Positions 43,015 through 51,515 of a stretch of DNA of 64,000 nt are shown piece after piece. A program made the position numbers and the translations under genes. How positions within the stretch are numbered: the first letter of the stretch is position 1; each line of letters opens with the position of its first letter. The stretch comes from a bacterium (GTDB taxonomy: Bacteria > 4484-113 > JAFGCY01). Below the pieces are notes generated by a model. It ran no database searches and was not told the DNA's origin. It saw only the letters and a list, made by a program, of their open reading frames with translations. The stretch is taken from NCBI GenBank assembly GCA_020849855.1, contig JADZFO010000056.1:1-64000 (forward strand), written 5' to 3'.

Positions 43015-44841
43015 ATGTCGGATGAGATTCAGCAGGGGCCGGGCAGCGCTGGCGCTGGTGACAGTGTTGAGCGCCTGCGCGGGCTGTATGAGCAATGGCG
43101 CGGCGCGGGCGGTGCCTATGGCCGCGCGGTGGCGAAGAACCCCGAACGCGAAAGCGCCTTCCGCAGCACCAGCGGCTTTGAGTTCAGCGAGCTCGCCGGG
43201 CCGTGGACGGGCTCTTTAGGGGCCGCAGATATGCGGCCCGATTCTGTAGGGGCGAGTCTTGACTCGCCCTCTTCTGGTCACACAGACATAGGGAAGGCGG
43301 GTCAAGACCCGCCACTACAGTACGAAGCCCAGCTCGGCTTTCCCGGCGAGTATCCCTTCACCCGCGGTGTGCAGCCGAACATGTACCGCGGGCGCTTCTG
43401 GACCATGCGCCAGTACGCCGGCTTCTCGACCGCCGAGGAGACCAACGCGCGCTATCATTTCCTGCTGAAAAGCGGCCAGACCGGCCTCTCGGTGGCCTTC
43501 GACCTGCCGACCCAGATGGGCTATGACTCCAGCCACAGCGTGGCGTTGGGCGAGGTGGGCAAGGTCGGCGTGGCGATCGACACCGTCGAGGACATGCGCA
43601 CCCTGTTCAAGGGCATCCAGCTAGCGGATGTGACCACCAGCATGACGATTAACGCTCCTGCGGTGATCCTGCTATTGATGTACCAGCTTGTCGGCGAGGA
43701 GCAGGGCGCGAAGCCGGCCCAGCTGGGCGGCACGATCCAGAACGACATCCTCAAGGAGTACATGGCCCGCGGGACCTATATCTTCCCTCCGGCGCCGAGC
43801 ATGCGCCTGACGGTGGACAGCTTCCGCTACTGCAGCGAGGTAATGCCCGAGTGGAACATGATCTCGATCTCCGGCTATCACATCCGGGAGGCCGGCTGCT
43901 CCGCCGCGCAGGAGATCGCCTTTACCCTGGCCGACGGCATTGAGTATGCGCAGCAGGCGCTGGACGCCGGGCTGGATGTAGACGCCTTCGCCGGGCGCCT
44001 GAGCTTCTTCTTCAACGCGCATAACAACTTCCTCGAGGAAGTGGCGAAGTTCCGCGCGGCGCGGCGGCTGTGGGCGCGGATCATGCGCGAGCGCTTCAAA
44101 GCCAAGAGCCCGCGCTCCTGGATGCTGCGCTTCCACACCCAGACCGCCGGCAGCATGCTGACGGCGCAGCAGCCGCACAACAACATTGTGCGCACGGCGC
44201 TGCAGGCCCTGGCCAGTGTGCTGGGCGGCACCCAGAGCCTGCACACCAACGGCTTTGACGAGGCGCTGGCGCTGCCCACCGAGCAGGCGGCGGAGATCGC
44301 CCTGCGGACGCAGCAGATCATCGCTCACGAGAGCGGCGTCTGCGATACGGTCGACCCGCTGGGCGGCAGCTGGTACCTCGAGGACCTGACCGACAAGCTC
44401 GAGGCGGCGGCGCTGGACTACATCCGCAAGATTGACGACATGGGCGGCATGCTGGCGGCGGTCGAGCGCGGCTACCCGCAGGCCGAGATCCAGCAGCAGG
44501 CCTATGACTGGCAGCGCGCAGTCGAGACCGGCCGGCGAGTGATCGTTGGTGTCAACAAGTTCGCGAACCCCGACGAGAAGCCGGTGCCGGTCAACCGCGA
44601 CAACGCCGCCGAGGCCGCCCAGAAGCAGAAGCTGGCGCAGTATCTAGAAAGGCGGGACAGCAGCAGCACGGCTGTGACAGAACGCAATGCCGCCTTGAGC
44701 AAGCTCGGCGAGCTGGCGGCATCCAGCGCGCGCTTTGGCTTCTGCGAGGCGATCCTGGACTGCCTGCGCAGCGGCGCCACCGAGGGCGAGATCGTCACCT
44801 CGATGGAGTCCGTCTGGGGCCGCCACAGGCCGGCGATGTAG
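43015..44841 (+). CDS. Methylmalonyl-CoA mutase large (catalytic) subunit
   Basis: A 608-residue TIM-barrel part of a B12-dependent acyl-CoA mutase, which interconverts methylmalonyl-CoA and succinyl-CoA or related branched acyl-CoAs. Seen: [89 protein letters not shown]. The B12-binding domain is absent, so a separate small subunit must exist elsewhere. Residues about 68-102 are not normal protein sequence: they are encoded by palindromic repeat elements inserted in frame (43215-43319) just before the conserved [15 protein letters not shown] lies 5 nt before the ATG. The exact substrate is unproven. Confidence 0.9.
   Translation: MSDEIQQGPGSAGAGDSVERLRGLYEQWRGAGGAYGRAVAKNPERESAFRSTSGFEFSELAGPWTGSLGAADMRPDSVGASLDSPSSGHTDIGKAGQDPPLQYEAQLGFPGEYPFTRGVQPNMYRGRFWTMRQYAGFSTAEETNARYHFLLKSGQTGLSVAFDLPTQMGYDSSHSVALGEVGKVGVAIDTVEDMRTLFKGIQLADVTTSMTINAPAVILLLMYQLVGEEQGAKPAQLGGTIQNDILKEYMARGTYIFPPAPSMRLTVDSFRYCSEVMPEWNMISISGYHIREAGCSAAQEIAFTLADGIEYAQQALDAGLDVDAFAGRLSFFFNAHNNFLEEVAKFRAARRLWARIMRERFKAKSPRSWMLRFHTQTAGSMLTAQQPHNNIVRTALQALASVLGGTQSLHTNGFDEALALPTEQAAEIALRTQQIIAHESGVCDTVDPLGGSWYLEDLTDKLEAAALDYIRKIDDMGGMLAAVERGYPQAEIQQQAYDWQRAVETGRRVIVGVNKFANPDEKPVPVNRDNAAEAAQKQKLAQYLERRDSSSTAVTERNAALSKLGELAASSARFGFCEAILDCLRSGATEGEIVTSMESVWGRHRPAM
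43215..43319. repeat. Palindromic elements inserted inside the mutase coding sequence
   Basis: One short palindrome (GGGCCGCA-GATA-TGCGGCCC, about 43220-43239) is followed by a complete two-armed element. This starts TGTAGGGGC at 43245, with arm 1 GGGCGAGTCTTGACTCGCCC (43250-43269), a 26-nt spacer, arm 2 GGCGGGTCAAGACCCGCC (43296-43313), and end CACTACA. It has the same layout as the elements at 15337 and 59513. It is open in the mutase frame. Confidence 0.85.
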
Positions 44842-44919
44842 TTCCCAGCTCAATAACAGCATTACAGTTCAAGCCGCAGCCCGAAGGGCATAGGGAAATC
44901 ACTTGAGCGTGAGAGCAAG

Positions 44920-46489
44920 GTGGATCCAGTCAGACTGCTCGTCCTTATGCATCTGCATCAGCCGGACCTGCGGCCGGCCGGCGGTGGCAGAAGCCTGCTG
45001 CCCTGGGTGCTCCTGCACGCCGCTCGTGGATATCTGGACCTCGCCGAGGCACTGGCGCGCTTCGACCACCTGCACTGGGCCGTCAGCTTCAGCGGCATCC
45101 TGATCGAGCAGCTTGCCCGGCACAGCCGCACCTATCAGCGTGGAGAGCTCGCGCCGGATACCTGGGCAGAGCTCAGCCTTCTCTCGCCGTCCCGCTGGAC
45201 GCCGCAGCAGCGCCAGTTCGCTGTGGCCAGGTTCTTCACGGCAGACCTTGAGAGCATGATCCGGCCGCTTCCGCGCTATGCCGAACTGTATGACAAGCGC
45301 GAGGCTTTCCTGGAAGACCATGCGCCGGGAGACCCGGCGGCGCTGATCGCAGCGGCGGCCTCCTTCAGTGCTGAAGAGCTGCGCGACCTCTGCGTCTGCT
45401 TTAACCTGGCCTGGCTGGGAGCTACAGCACGGCAGGACGGAAAAGTTCAGCGCCTGCTGCAGAAGCCTGGCGGATATACCGCGAGAGACCTGCGCTTTGT
45501 CCTGACATTGCAGGGACGTCTGCTGCGGGAGATCCTGCCACGCTTCAAAAAGCTGGCCGATCTGGGCCGCTGCGAGCTGGGCTTCAGCCCTCTCCACCAT
45601 CCGGTGCTGCCTCTGATAAGCGATCTGCGCAAGCACCTCGACCGCGAGGCGGCTGGTCAGCTACCAGATTTCAGGCAGCCTGAGCACCTCCTGGAACAGA
45701 TCCGGCTGGGGTCTATGGCCTTCCAACGCGCCTTTGGCCGGCCGCCAGCCGGGTGCTGGCCCGCTGGCGGAATGCTCTGCGAAGACTCGCTCAGCTACCT
45801 GGCCAGTGCCGGCATGGACTGGTGCGTGGCCGATCAGAGCTGCCTGCCGGCGCAGAGCCGCCGCCCGCTGTCGCACGTCCAGCCCTGGTTCGCCGAGCGC
45901 AATGACTGGCCGGTAACGGTCTTTTTTTTGTGATCGCCGCCTGTCAAAGCAGCTTGCGCATGGCTACAGCAGCTGGGACCCAGCTGAAGCCGCGGCGCAT
46001 TTCACACACACAGCAGTGCAACTGGGCCGCGAGGGCGGGGCGAAATTTCCGGTCGTCACGCTGGCGCTCCCAGGCGAGACGGCTTTTCAAGGTTGCCGGG
46101 GCGGGGCGGCCAGGATGCTGCAGGAGCTTGAGCTGGCCTTTGCCGCGCAGACGGAGCTGGAGCTATGGCAGCCCCTTGAGCTGTCGACCCGGGAACAGTG
46201 GCCGCAGCTCAGGAAGATCAAACCGGGCTCAGTCGAGGGCGTCAGCGCAATGGCTGAATGGACCACCGGCACGCTGACCCACGACCGCTGGCAACGCCTG
46301 GCTGAGGCCTGCGGGCAGTGCGCGGCCCACATGGACAAAGATGCAGTGCGCCATGAGCTGCTGGCGGCTGAGGCGAGCGACTGGCTTGGACCTGCTGCTT
46401 CGAGCATCTCATGCCAGGATCAAGCAGTCTGTGAACAGCTCTTCACAGCCCGGCTGGAAGCGGCGCAGCGGGCCTGCGGCAAAGACTAA
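44920..46489 (+). pseudogene. GH57 glycoside-hydrolase gene interrupted at a T8 run
   Basis: A family GH57-type protein of about 520 residues split by a single-base frameshift. Frame 1 (from GTG 44920) has HLHQPDLR (GH57 motif 1), CELGFSPLHHPVLPLISD and GCWPAGGMLCED, then stops at 45933. Within TTTTTTTT (45922-45929), removing one T restores VFFCDRRLSKQLAHGYSSWDPAEAAAHF, typical of GH57, and the frame then runs to 46489 (ending RLEAAQRACGKD). Known GH57 proteins usually read WPSEG where this has WPAGG, so the catalytic glutamate looks lost. It could be a pseudogene, a slippage-expressed protein or an assembly error. It starts 78 nt after the mutase gene. Confidence 0.75.
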
Positions 46490-46535
46490 CAGGATTGCTG
46501 TTGCCGGGGCAGATTTCGGATCCCTGGTAGCGGAA

Positions 46536-46559
46536 GGCGCAGCCCGAAAAGGCTGCGCC
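46536..46559. terminator. Hairpin after the GH57 gene
   Basis: A perfect 9-bp stem GGCGCAGCC / GGCTGCGCC with loop CGAAAA; no T tract. A second hairpin, TGGCCGC-CGCA-GCGGCCA, lies just downstream at about 46566-46583. Both lie between convergent genes. Confidence 0.4.
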
Positions 46560-46605
46560 AGGCAGGTGGCCGCCGCAGCGGCCAAAAGGGGTGGTGGGAA
46601 GTTGA

Positions 46606-47007
46606 TTACTTGTTCAGCAGCGAGTCGCGCTGGCGCTCGATGCGCCCCATCTTGTCCAGCTCGTCGATGCGCTGGTCGACCTTGCTGCGCAGCGCCTGTG
46701 CGCTTCTGTGCTCCCGCTCGTACTGCTCGGTGTTCTCGCGGGCGTCTTCGGCCCAGCGCTTGAACTGCCAGCGCACGTCTTCGTAGAGCTGTTCAATCTC
46801 GGCACCGGTGCGCTTGAAGAAGTCAATGATCTTCGCGTCAACCTCGTCAACCTTGGCGTTCCAGCGCTCGGTCCAGTCGATGCCGTCGTTGGAGTTGTCG
46901 CGATAATCCCTGGCCAGACTCTCGTCGCGAATCTCCGCACGCAGGCGCTCAGCTTCCATGCGCTCACGTTCCTGCTCCATGCTTTCATACCTTGTTGAAT
47001 CAGCCAT
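46606..47007 (-). CDS. Small helical protein, member 1 of a three-gene family
   Basis: About 133 residues, highly charged and helical. Seen: a long coiled-coil start (ESMEQERERMEAERLRAEIR), core WNAKVDEVDAKIIDFFKRTG, and C-terminal KVDQRIDELDKMGRIERQR. The core and the C-terminal (V/Q)xQRIDxLxxxGRI are shared with the genes at 47193 and 50557. No known family recalled. ATG 47007 has GGGAG 6 nt upstream and is preferred over the ATG two codons earlier. Confidence 0.75.
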   Translation of the reverse strand: MADSTRYESMEQERERMEAERLRAEIRDESLARDYRDNSNDGIDWTERWNAKVDEVDAKIIDFFKRTGAEIEQLYEDVRWQFKRWAEDARENTEQYEREHRSAQALRSKVDQRIDELDKMGRIERQRDSLLNK

Positions 47008-47135
47008 ATACATCTCCCGGCTGTCATGCAGCCAGTGGCAGGCATCACCTGCCCCGCACTTTCACGCGGGCTGTTTCAGACAAGCCAGGATGCAGCAAGG
47101 TTCCTTCGGAGGGAGAAGCTCAGCAGAAATCGCGG

Positions 47136-47163
47136 AAAGAAAAGGGGCGTCAGCTGACGCCCC
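47136..47163 (-). terminator. Rho-independent terminator
   Basis: A perfect 20-bp palindrome GGGGCGTCAGCTGACGCCCC (47144-47163), followed on the minus strand by TTTTCTTT. It ends transcription of the gene at 47193-47489 before the next family member. Confidence 0.75.
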
Positions 47164-47192
47164 TGCACAATCAGGTTGGTACCAGGCGCAAC

Positions 47193-47489
47193 TTAGCCAG
47201 CGGCCTGGTTGTCGTCGTCCTTCTTGATCTTGCCCAGCGCCATCAGGGCGTCAATGCGCTGCTGCACCGCGGCGCGGAAGGCCTTTTCCTTTTCACCGCC
47301 CTCGTCGTACTCCAGGTAGTGGCCGTCGCCATCGCGGTCCAGCCAGCCCTTGACCTTGCCCTTGACGCTGTCGAAGACATCTTCACTCTTCTTGCCGGCG
47401 TCCTTGAAGAAGGCCACAATGTCGTCATCCAGCTCTTCGGCCTTATCCTTGATCTTGTCCCACCATTCGGGTGTCCTGTTCTCGGTCAT
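47193..47489 (-). CDS. Small helical protein, member 2 of a three-gene family
   Basis: About 98 residues, acidic. Seen: WWDKIKDKAEELDDDIVAFFK at the N-terminus, a middle DRDGDGHYLEYDEGGEKEKA resembling a single EF-hand calcium loop, and C-terminal VQQRIDALMALGKIKKDDD. The flanking helices match the relatives at 46606 and 50557; the acidic loop is specific to this copy. ATG 47489 has GGAGG 6 nt upstream. It ends at the terminator at 47136-47163, so it is transcribed separately from member 1. Confidence 0.75.
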   Translation of the reverse strand: MTENRTPEWWDKIKDKAEELDDDIVAFFKDAGKKSEDVFDSVKGKVKGWLDRDGDGHYLEYDEGGEKEKAFRAAVQQRIDALMALGKIKKDDDNQAAG

Positions 47490-47680
47490 CTTCCGCCTCC
47501 ACATATTGTTTTCAGCGCTGTGCGCGGGCGGATATTAGCACGCGCCTCGTCGACAGGCGGATTCTGCTCTCCAAAGAATCTTCAAACTTACTTCAATAGC
47601 ACCGCAAAGCGCAGGCTGCCGGGCGCTGGTATCAGTCTGCACGTGGCAGGACCGCCGCGAATCAGTCTGGGAGTAAGAAC

Positions 47681-48622
47681 ATGAACCGCAGCATTCTGCA
47701 TCCTTTTAGTACCGCAGTACTTAGCGCGGCCGTAGTCGGCGCCAGCTTCCTGAGCAGCCCCGCCTATGCCGATGACATCGTTGAAACAGCAGTCAGCGCC
47801 GGCAGCTTCAACACCCTGGTGGCAGCCGTGCAGGCCGCGGGCCTCGTTGAAGCCCTGCAGGGTGAGGGGCCGATCACGGTCTTCGCGCCCAGCGACGAAG
47901 CCTTCGCCAAGCTGCCCGCCGGCACTGTCGAAGATCTGTTGAAGCCCGAGAACCGCGACAAGCTGACCAGCATCCTGCTGTTCCATGTGGTCCCGGGCCA
48001 GGTTATGGCCGCGGATGCCGTCAAGCTGAGCTCCGCCCCGACCCTGCTGGGACAGGATGCGCCCCTGGTCAAGCAGGGCTCCTCGCTGAGCATCGGCGGG
48101 GCCAAGATCGTTGCCACCGATATCAAGTGCGACAACGGCGTGATTCACGTGATTGACTCGGTGATCATTCCGCAGAACTTGGCCCAGGTGGCCAGCGGCG
48201 CGGGCCAGTTCAACACCCTGCTGGCGGCGGCCAAGGCCGCGGGCCTGGTTGACACGCTTAGTAACGGCGGCCCCTTCACGATCTTTGCGCCCAGCGACAG
48301 CGCCTTCAGCAAGCTGCCCGCCGGCACGGTGGAGTCCCTGCTCAAGCCCGAGAACCGCGAGCAGCTCAAGTCGATCCTGCTTTACCACGTCGTCCCGGGC
48401 CGCCTGAAGGCCGCCGATGTGGTCAAGCTCAGCCGGGCCGGCAGCGCCAGCGGCCAGTCCCTGAGCATCTCAACTGCCTCCGGTGTGATGGTCAACGATG
48501 CGAATGTCGTGGCCACTGACATTGAGGCCCTTAACGGAGTTATCCACGTCATCGATTCCGTCCTGCTTCCCCCTGCGGCCGGCGAGGCCAGCTCCGCCCA
48601 CGCGGGCAGCTGTGCCCATTAG
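47681..48622 (+). CDS. Secreted protein with two fasciclin (FAS1) domains
   Basis: 313 residues. A signal peptide ([17 protein letters not shown]) is followed by two FAS1 domains, about 33-165 and 170-300. Each has the two hallmark segments: [20 protein letters not shown] ... [10 protein letters not shown] and [20 protein letters not shown] ... [10 protein letters not shown], ending [13 protein letters not shown]1 domains mediate adhesion or act as small secreted surface proteins. GGGAG lies 7 nt before the ATG. A long hairpin (48633-48668) separates it from the two-component genes. Confidence 0.92.
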   Translation: MNRSILHPFSTAVLSAAVVGASFLSSPAYADDIVETAVSAGSFNTLVAAVQAAGLVEALQGEGPITVFAPSDEAFAKLPAGTVEDLLKPENRDKLTSILLFHVVPGQVMAADAVKLSSAPTLLGQDAPLVKQGSSLSIGGAKIVATDIKCDNGVIHVIDSVIIPQNLAQVASGAGQFNTLLAAAKAAGLVDTLSNGGPFTIFAPSDSAFSKLPAGTVESLLKPENREQLKSILLYHVVPGRLKAADVVKLSRAGSASGQSLSISTASGVMVNDANVVATDIEALNGVIHVIDSVLLPPAAGEASSAHAGSCAH

Positions 48623-48632
48623 GCCCGGCCGG

Positions 48633-48668
48633 GCCGCGCCGGGAGAGTCGCAGCTTTCCCGGCGCGGC
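48633..48668. terminator. Long hairpin after the fasciclin gene
   Basis: A perfect 12-bp stem GCCGCGCCGGGA / TCCCGGCGCGGC with a 12-nt loop; no T tract. It lies between the fasciclin stop and the response-regulator start. Confidence 0.5.
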
Positions 48669-48713
48669 GCAGTCAGCTCCGCCACGCCGGCCGTCTTAAG
48701 CTATAAGACTGCC

Positions 48714-49430
48714 ATGCCGGGGCTGGCGCGTATAGTTGTGATCGAAGACGAGGCGGATATCGCAGAGATCATCCGCCTGAACCTCGCGGCCGAAGGCTAC
48801 GAGGTGCAGAGCTTCAGCAGCGGGCGCGAGGGCCTCAGTGCCGTGACAGCGGCGCCGCCGGACCTGGTGCTGCTGGATCTGATGCTGCCGGAGATGGATG
48901 GCCTGGATGTCTGCCGGGCGATCAAAGCAGACCCGGGCGCCGCCGATGTGCCCGTGCTGATCGTCTCGGCGAAGGGCAAGGAGAGCGACGTGGTGCTGGG
49001 CCTTGGCCTGGGCGCTGACGACTACATCCCCAAGCCCTTTCGCGTTGGCGAGCTGGTGGCGCGGGTCAAGGCGGCGCTGCGGCGCGGCAGCCGCAGGTCA
49101 ATCCCGGCTGAGCCCCGCCTGAGCTATGGGCAACTAGAGCTGCGCCCGGATGCCTTCAGTGCAACTCTGGACGGCGAACCGCTGGTACTCACCGCCACCG
49201 AGTTCAGGCTGCTCAGCCTGCTCGCGGCCCGGCCAGGCAAGGTCTTCAGCCGTCAGCAGCTGATGGACAAGTGCATCGGCGAAGACGTTCTGGTAAGCGA
49301 GCGGACCATCGACACGCACCTGGGCGCGGTGCGCCGCAAGCTGGGACGCCTGCGCGGGATGATCTGCACAGTCTGGGGCGTGGGCTACCGCTTTGACCCT
49401 GAGGCCGCAGAGGAAGCTGATGAAGCCTGA
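48714..49430 (+). CDS. OmpR/PhoB-family response regulator
   Basis: About 238 residues. The receiver domain (1-120) has the acidic pocket EDEAD, the phosphorylated Asp in LVLLDLMLPEMDG, and Lys in DDYIPKPFR. The C-terminal winged helix (about 138-230) contains LTATEFRLLSLLAARPGKVFSR and VGYRFDP. It activates or represses genes after phosphorylation, normally binding direct repeats about 10-11 bp apart. ATG 48714 begins right before the receiver; longer upstream frames are read-through of the intergenic hairpin. TATAAG lies 6 nt before it. It overlaps the kinase gene by 11 nt, so the pair is cotranslated. Confidence 0.92.
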   Translation: MPGLARIVVIEDEADIAEIIRLNLAAEGYEVQSFSSGREGLSAVTAAPPDLVLLDLMLPEMDGLDVCRAIKADPGAADVPVLIVSAKGKESDVVLGLGLGADDYIPKPFRVGELVARVKAALRRGSRRSIPAEPRLSYGQLELRPDAFSATLDGEPLVLTATEFRLLSLLAARPGKVFSRQQLMDKCIGEDVLVSERTIDTHLGAVRRKLGRLRGMICTVWGVGYRFDPEAAEEADEA

Positions 49431-50475
49431 GCTGCCGGATCTTGAGCATCTACTGGGCTCGGTGGCCGAGGGCATCACCGTTTCCGACCCGCGCCAGCCC
49501 GACATGCCCCTGATCTATGCTAATGCCGGCTTCCTGAAAATGACCGGCTACAGCGAAGCAGAGGTGCTGGGCCGCAACTGCCGCTTCCTGCAGGGGCCGG
49601 GCAGCAGCCGTGCGGCGGCCCAGCTTATCCGCAGCGCCATCGAGAACCGCCTGCCCCTGGTGACGGAGATCCTGAACTACCGCAAGGACGGCACCGCCTT
49701 CTGGAACCAGCTCTCGCTGACGCCGGTGCTCGCCGCGGATGGCAGCCTGAAGTACTACGTCGGCGTGCAGCTGGATGTGAGCCAGCGCAAGCAGCTGGAG
49801 CAGATGCAGCGCGACTTTCTGGACAACGCGGCCCACGAATTTAAGACGCCGCTGACCATCATTACTGGGGTGGCCGAAACTCTCCAGCGCCAGCCGCATC
49901 TGGATGAGGCTACACGGCGTTCACTGCTGGAGCGCTTGCACTGGCAGGCCCAGCGCCTGAGCAGTCTGGTCAGCGGCCTTTTGGAGCTTTCGGCGGCCGA
50001 GGCGCTGGCCGAGCGCAGCTTCAGCCCTGTGCTGCTGCAAAGCTGCGCCTGCGAAGCGCTGCGCCTTGCGGCGCCACTTGCCGAGCTGGCGCGTGTGCGG
50101 CTGACTGAGCAACTGGAGAGCGAACCGCTGCAGGTCTATGGCGACCGGCCGGCACTGCTGGGCTTGCTGGGCAACCTGCTGAGTAATGCTGTCCGGCACA
50201 GCCCGGAAGGCGGCGAAGTGCAGCTGCGGCTCAGGCGCGACGCGGACAGCGCGGTGCTGGCAGTGCGGGACAGCGGCCCGGGTATAGCCCAGGACCAGCT
50301 GGAGCGGATCTTTGAGCGCTTTTACAGCGTCGACCGCTCACGCAGCAGCAGCGCGGGAAGTGGCCTGGGCCTGGCCATCGTGCGCCGGGTGGCGGATGCG
50401 CACGGCGGCCACGTGCACGTGGAAAGCCGGCCGGGTCAGGGCAGCACTTTCAGTGTGCGCCTGCCGCTGATCTAG
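49420..50475 (+). CDS. LOV-domain (blue-light) sensor histidine kinase
   Basis: About 351 residues, soluble, with no membrane helix. The PAS domain at 10-125 is of the LOV type: GRNCRFLQGPG carries the flavin-reactive Cys54, and NYRKDGTAFWNQLSLTPV with YYVGVQLDVS are the usual flavin-binding segments. The kinase part has the phospho-acceptor His in DNAAHEFKTPLTIITG, N box NLLSNAVRHS, G1 RDSGPGIAQDQ, and G2 GSGLGLAIVRR. Known LOV kinases form a Cys-flavin adduct in blue light that changes autophosphorylation. The start ATG 49420 lies inside the end of the regulator gene, so its cognate partner is clear. What the pair controls is unknown. Confidence 0.9.
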   Translation: MKPELPDLEHLLGSVAEGITVSDPRQPDMPLIYANAGFLKMTGYSEAEVLGRNCRFLQGPGSSRAAAQLIRSAIENRLPLVTEILNYRKDGTAFWNQLSLTPVLAADGSLKYYVGVQLDVSQRKQLEQMQRDFLDNAAHEFKTPLTIITGVAETLQRQPHLDEATRRSLLERLHWQAQRLSSLVSGLLELSAAEALAERSFSPVLLQSCACEALRLAAPLAELARVRLTEQLESEPLQVYGDRPALLGLLGNLLSNAVRHSPEGGEVQLRLRRDADSAVLAVRDSGPGIAQDQLERIFERFYSVDRSRSSSAGSGLGLAIVRRVADAHGGHVHVESRPGQGSTFSVRLPLI

Positions 50476-50556
50476 GCCGGCAGGCGGCACCGCTCAGACC
50501 GGGCCTGCCGCAGTGCCGCCCGCCATCACCAACTACTTCTCACGGCCCCGGGGCCA

Positions 50557-50838
50557 TCAACCGGTCCTGCTGGGCGTGAACTCAGGCTTGATGCGGCCGG
50601 AACGCTGCAGGGCGTCAATGCGCTCCTGGACCTTCTGCTGGAACTCGGCGTTGTTGGCCAGGTTCGGGTCGTTTGCTCCTTCCTGCTGCAGGTAGTTGTT
50701 CAGCTTGGTGCCGATCTTGCTTGTCACTTCGCCAAGCTTCTGATTGGGCTTGCTGCAGCAGTCAACGATGTGCTGATCAATCTCGTCAGCACGGCTGTCC
50801 CATGCTTGCTGCCACTGGGGATACATCTTCTGCGGCAT
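50557..50838 (-). CDS. Small helical protein, member 3 of a three-gene family
   Basis: About 93 residues. Seen: WQQAWDSRADEIDQHIVDCC at the N-terminus and FQQKVQERIDALQRSGRIKP near the C-terminus. Both match the genes at 46606 and 47193 in position and spacing. The middle is polar (GTKLNNYLQQEGANDP). The cysteine pair is unique to this copy. ATG 50838 has AGGAGG 6 nt upstream. Confidence 0.72.
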   Translation of the reverse strand: MPQKMYPQWQQAWDSRADEIDQHIVDCCSKPNQKLGEVTSKIGTKLNNYLQQEGANDPNLANNAEFQQKVQERIDALQRSGRIKPEFTPSRTG

Positions 50839-51052
50839 CTTGAACCTCCTGGGTTGAAGGCGCCAGCGCAGCTTGTGAAACCGGTTTCGATGCACTGCCT
50901 ACATGCACTTGGCACACGGAGTCCTGGCGTCGTGCTGAGTCAGACTGCGGCAGAGGCGGTTTGTTTGCACTTGCACAGAGAGTCAGGTGACCGCTGTGGT
51001 CGAGCATGACTGTAGCCATCGGGCTGACCTCAGCGAGGCCGTTTAAGGCCCT

Positions 51053-51409
51053 TTAGCTGTGATGTTTCTCTTCCCAGATGATGATGCAGGCGTCGGCCAT
51101 GTCGTTGCCGGGCATGCCGAAGTGGCGCTTCCACATTGCGCGGAAGTCAGCTTCGGCCGCCGGCCAGCCGGCCATCCATTCTTTGAAGGCCTCCCAGCGG
51201 AACAGACCGGGGATCTCGACCTCGCCGGTGCGGTAATCCCAGAGCTGCTCCCAGGCCATCGGCACGATCGCGCCAGGCCGGACCAGCGGCGTGCCTTTGA
51301 GGAAGTCAACGAGGGCCTCGCGGGGTGGGGTGTCCTCGCCGCGCACAATGGCCACGCCAGTGCCCTTGTCCATGGCGTAGTAGATCGGGTCGATGTCGCG
51401 GACTTCCAC
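51053..51409 (-). CDS. Unknown small protein
   Basis: 118 residues, soluble, Trp-rich (MAWEQLWDYRTGEVEIPGLF; FKEWMAGWPAAEADFRAMWK). No family recognised. Start GTG 51409 with TACAAT 7 nt upstream and no ribosome binding site. That box belongs to the end of the palindromic element at 51419-51472. Confidence 0.6.
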   Translation of the reverse strand: MEVRDIDPIYYAMDKGTGVAIVRGEDTPPREALVDFLKGTPLVRPGAIVPMAWEQLWDYRTGEVEIPGLFRWEAFKEWMAGWPAAEADFRAMWKRHFGMPGNDMADACIIIWEEKHHS

Positions 51410-51418
51410 GGCAGGGAT

Positions 51419-51472
51419 TGTAGCGGCGGGGCCGTTAACGGGTGCAGGTCAGGCGGATCGTCGACCGCTACA
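51419..51472. repeat. Palindromic-element-like sequence with TGTAGCGG ends
   Basis: Inverted ends TGTAGCGG and CCGCTACA enclose 38 bp with an inner GTTAAC. The size and end sequences resemble the element at 37870-37927. Its end supplies the TACAAT before the start at 51409. Confidence 0.5.
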
Positions 51473-51481
51473 GACTAAGAC

Positions 51482-51503
51482 GGGCGGGGACTAAGCCCCG
51501 CCC
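51482..51503. terminator. GC-rich hairpin downstream of the 51516 gene
   Basis: A perfect 8-bp stem GGGCGGGG / CCCCGCCC with loop ACTAAG. Its GGACTAAGCC is repeated in inverted form next to the stop codon at 51516 (GGCTTAGTCC), so a larger structure can form. Confidence 0.45.
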
Positions 51504-51515
51504 TGCAAAATCGGC

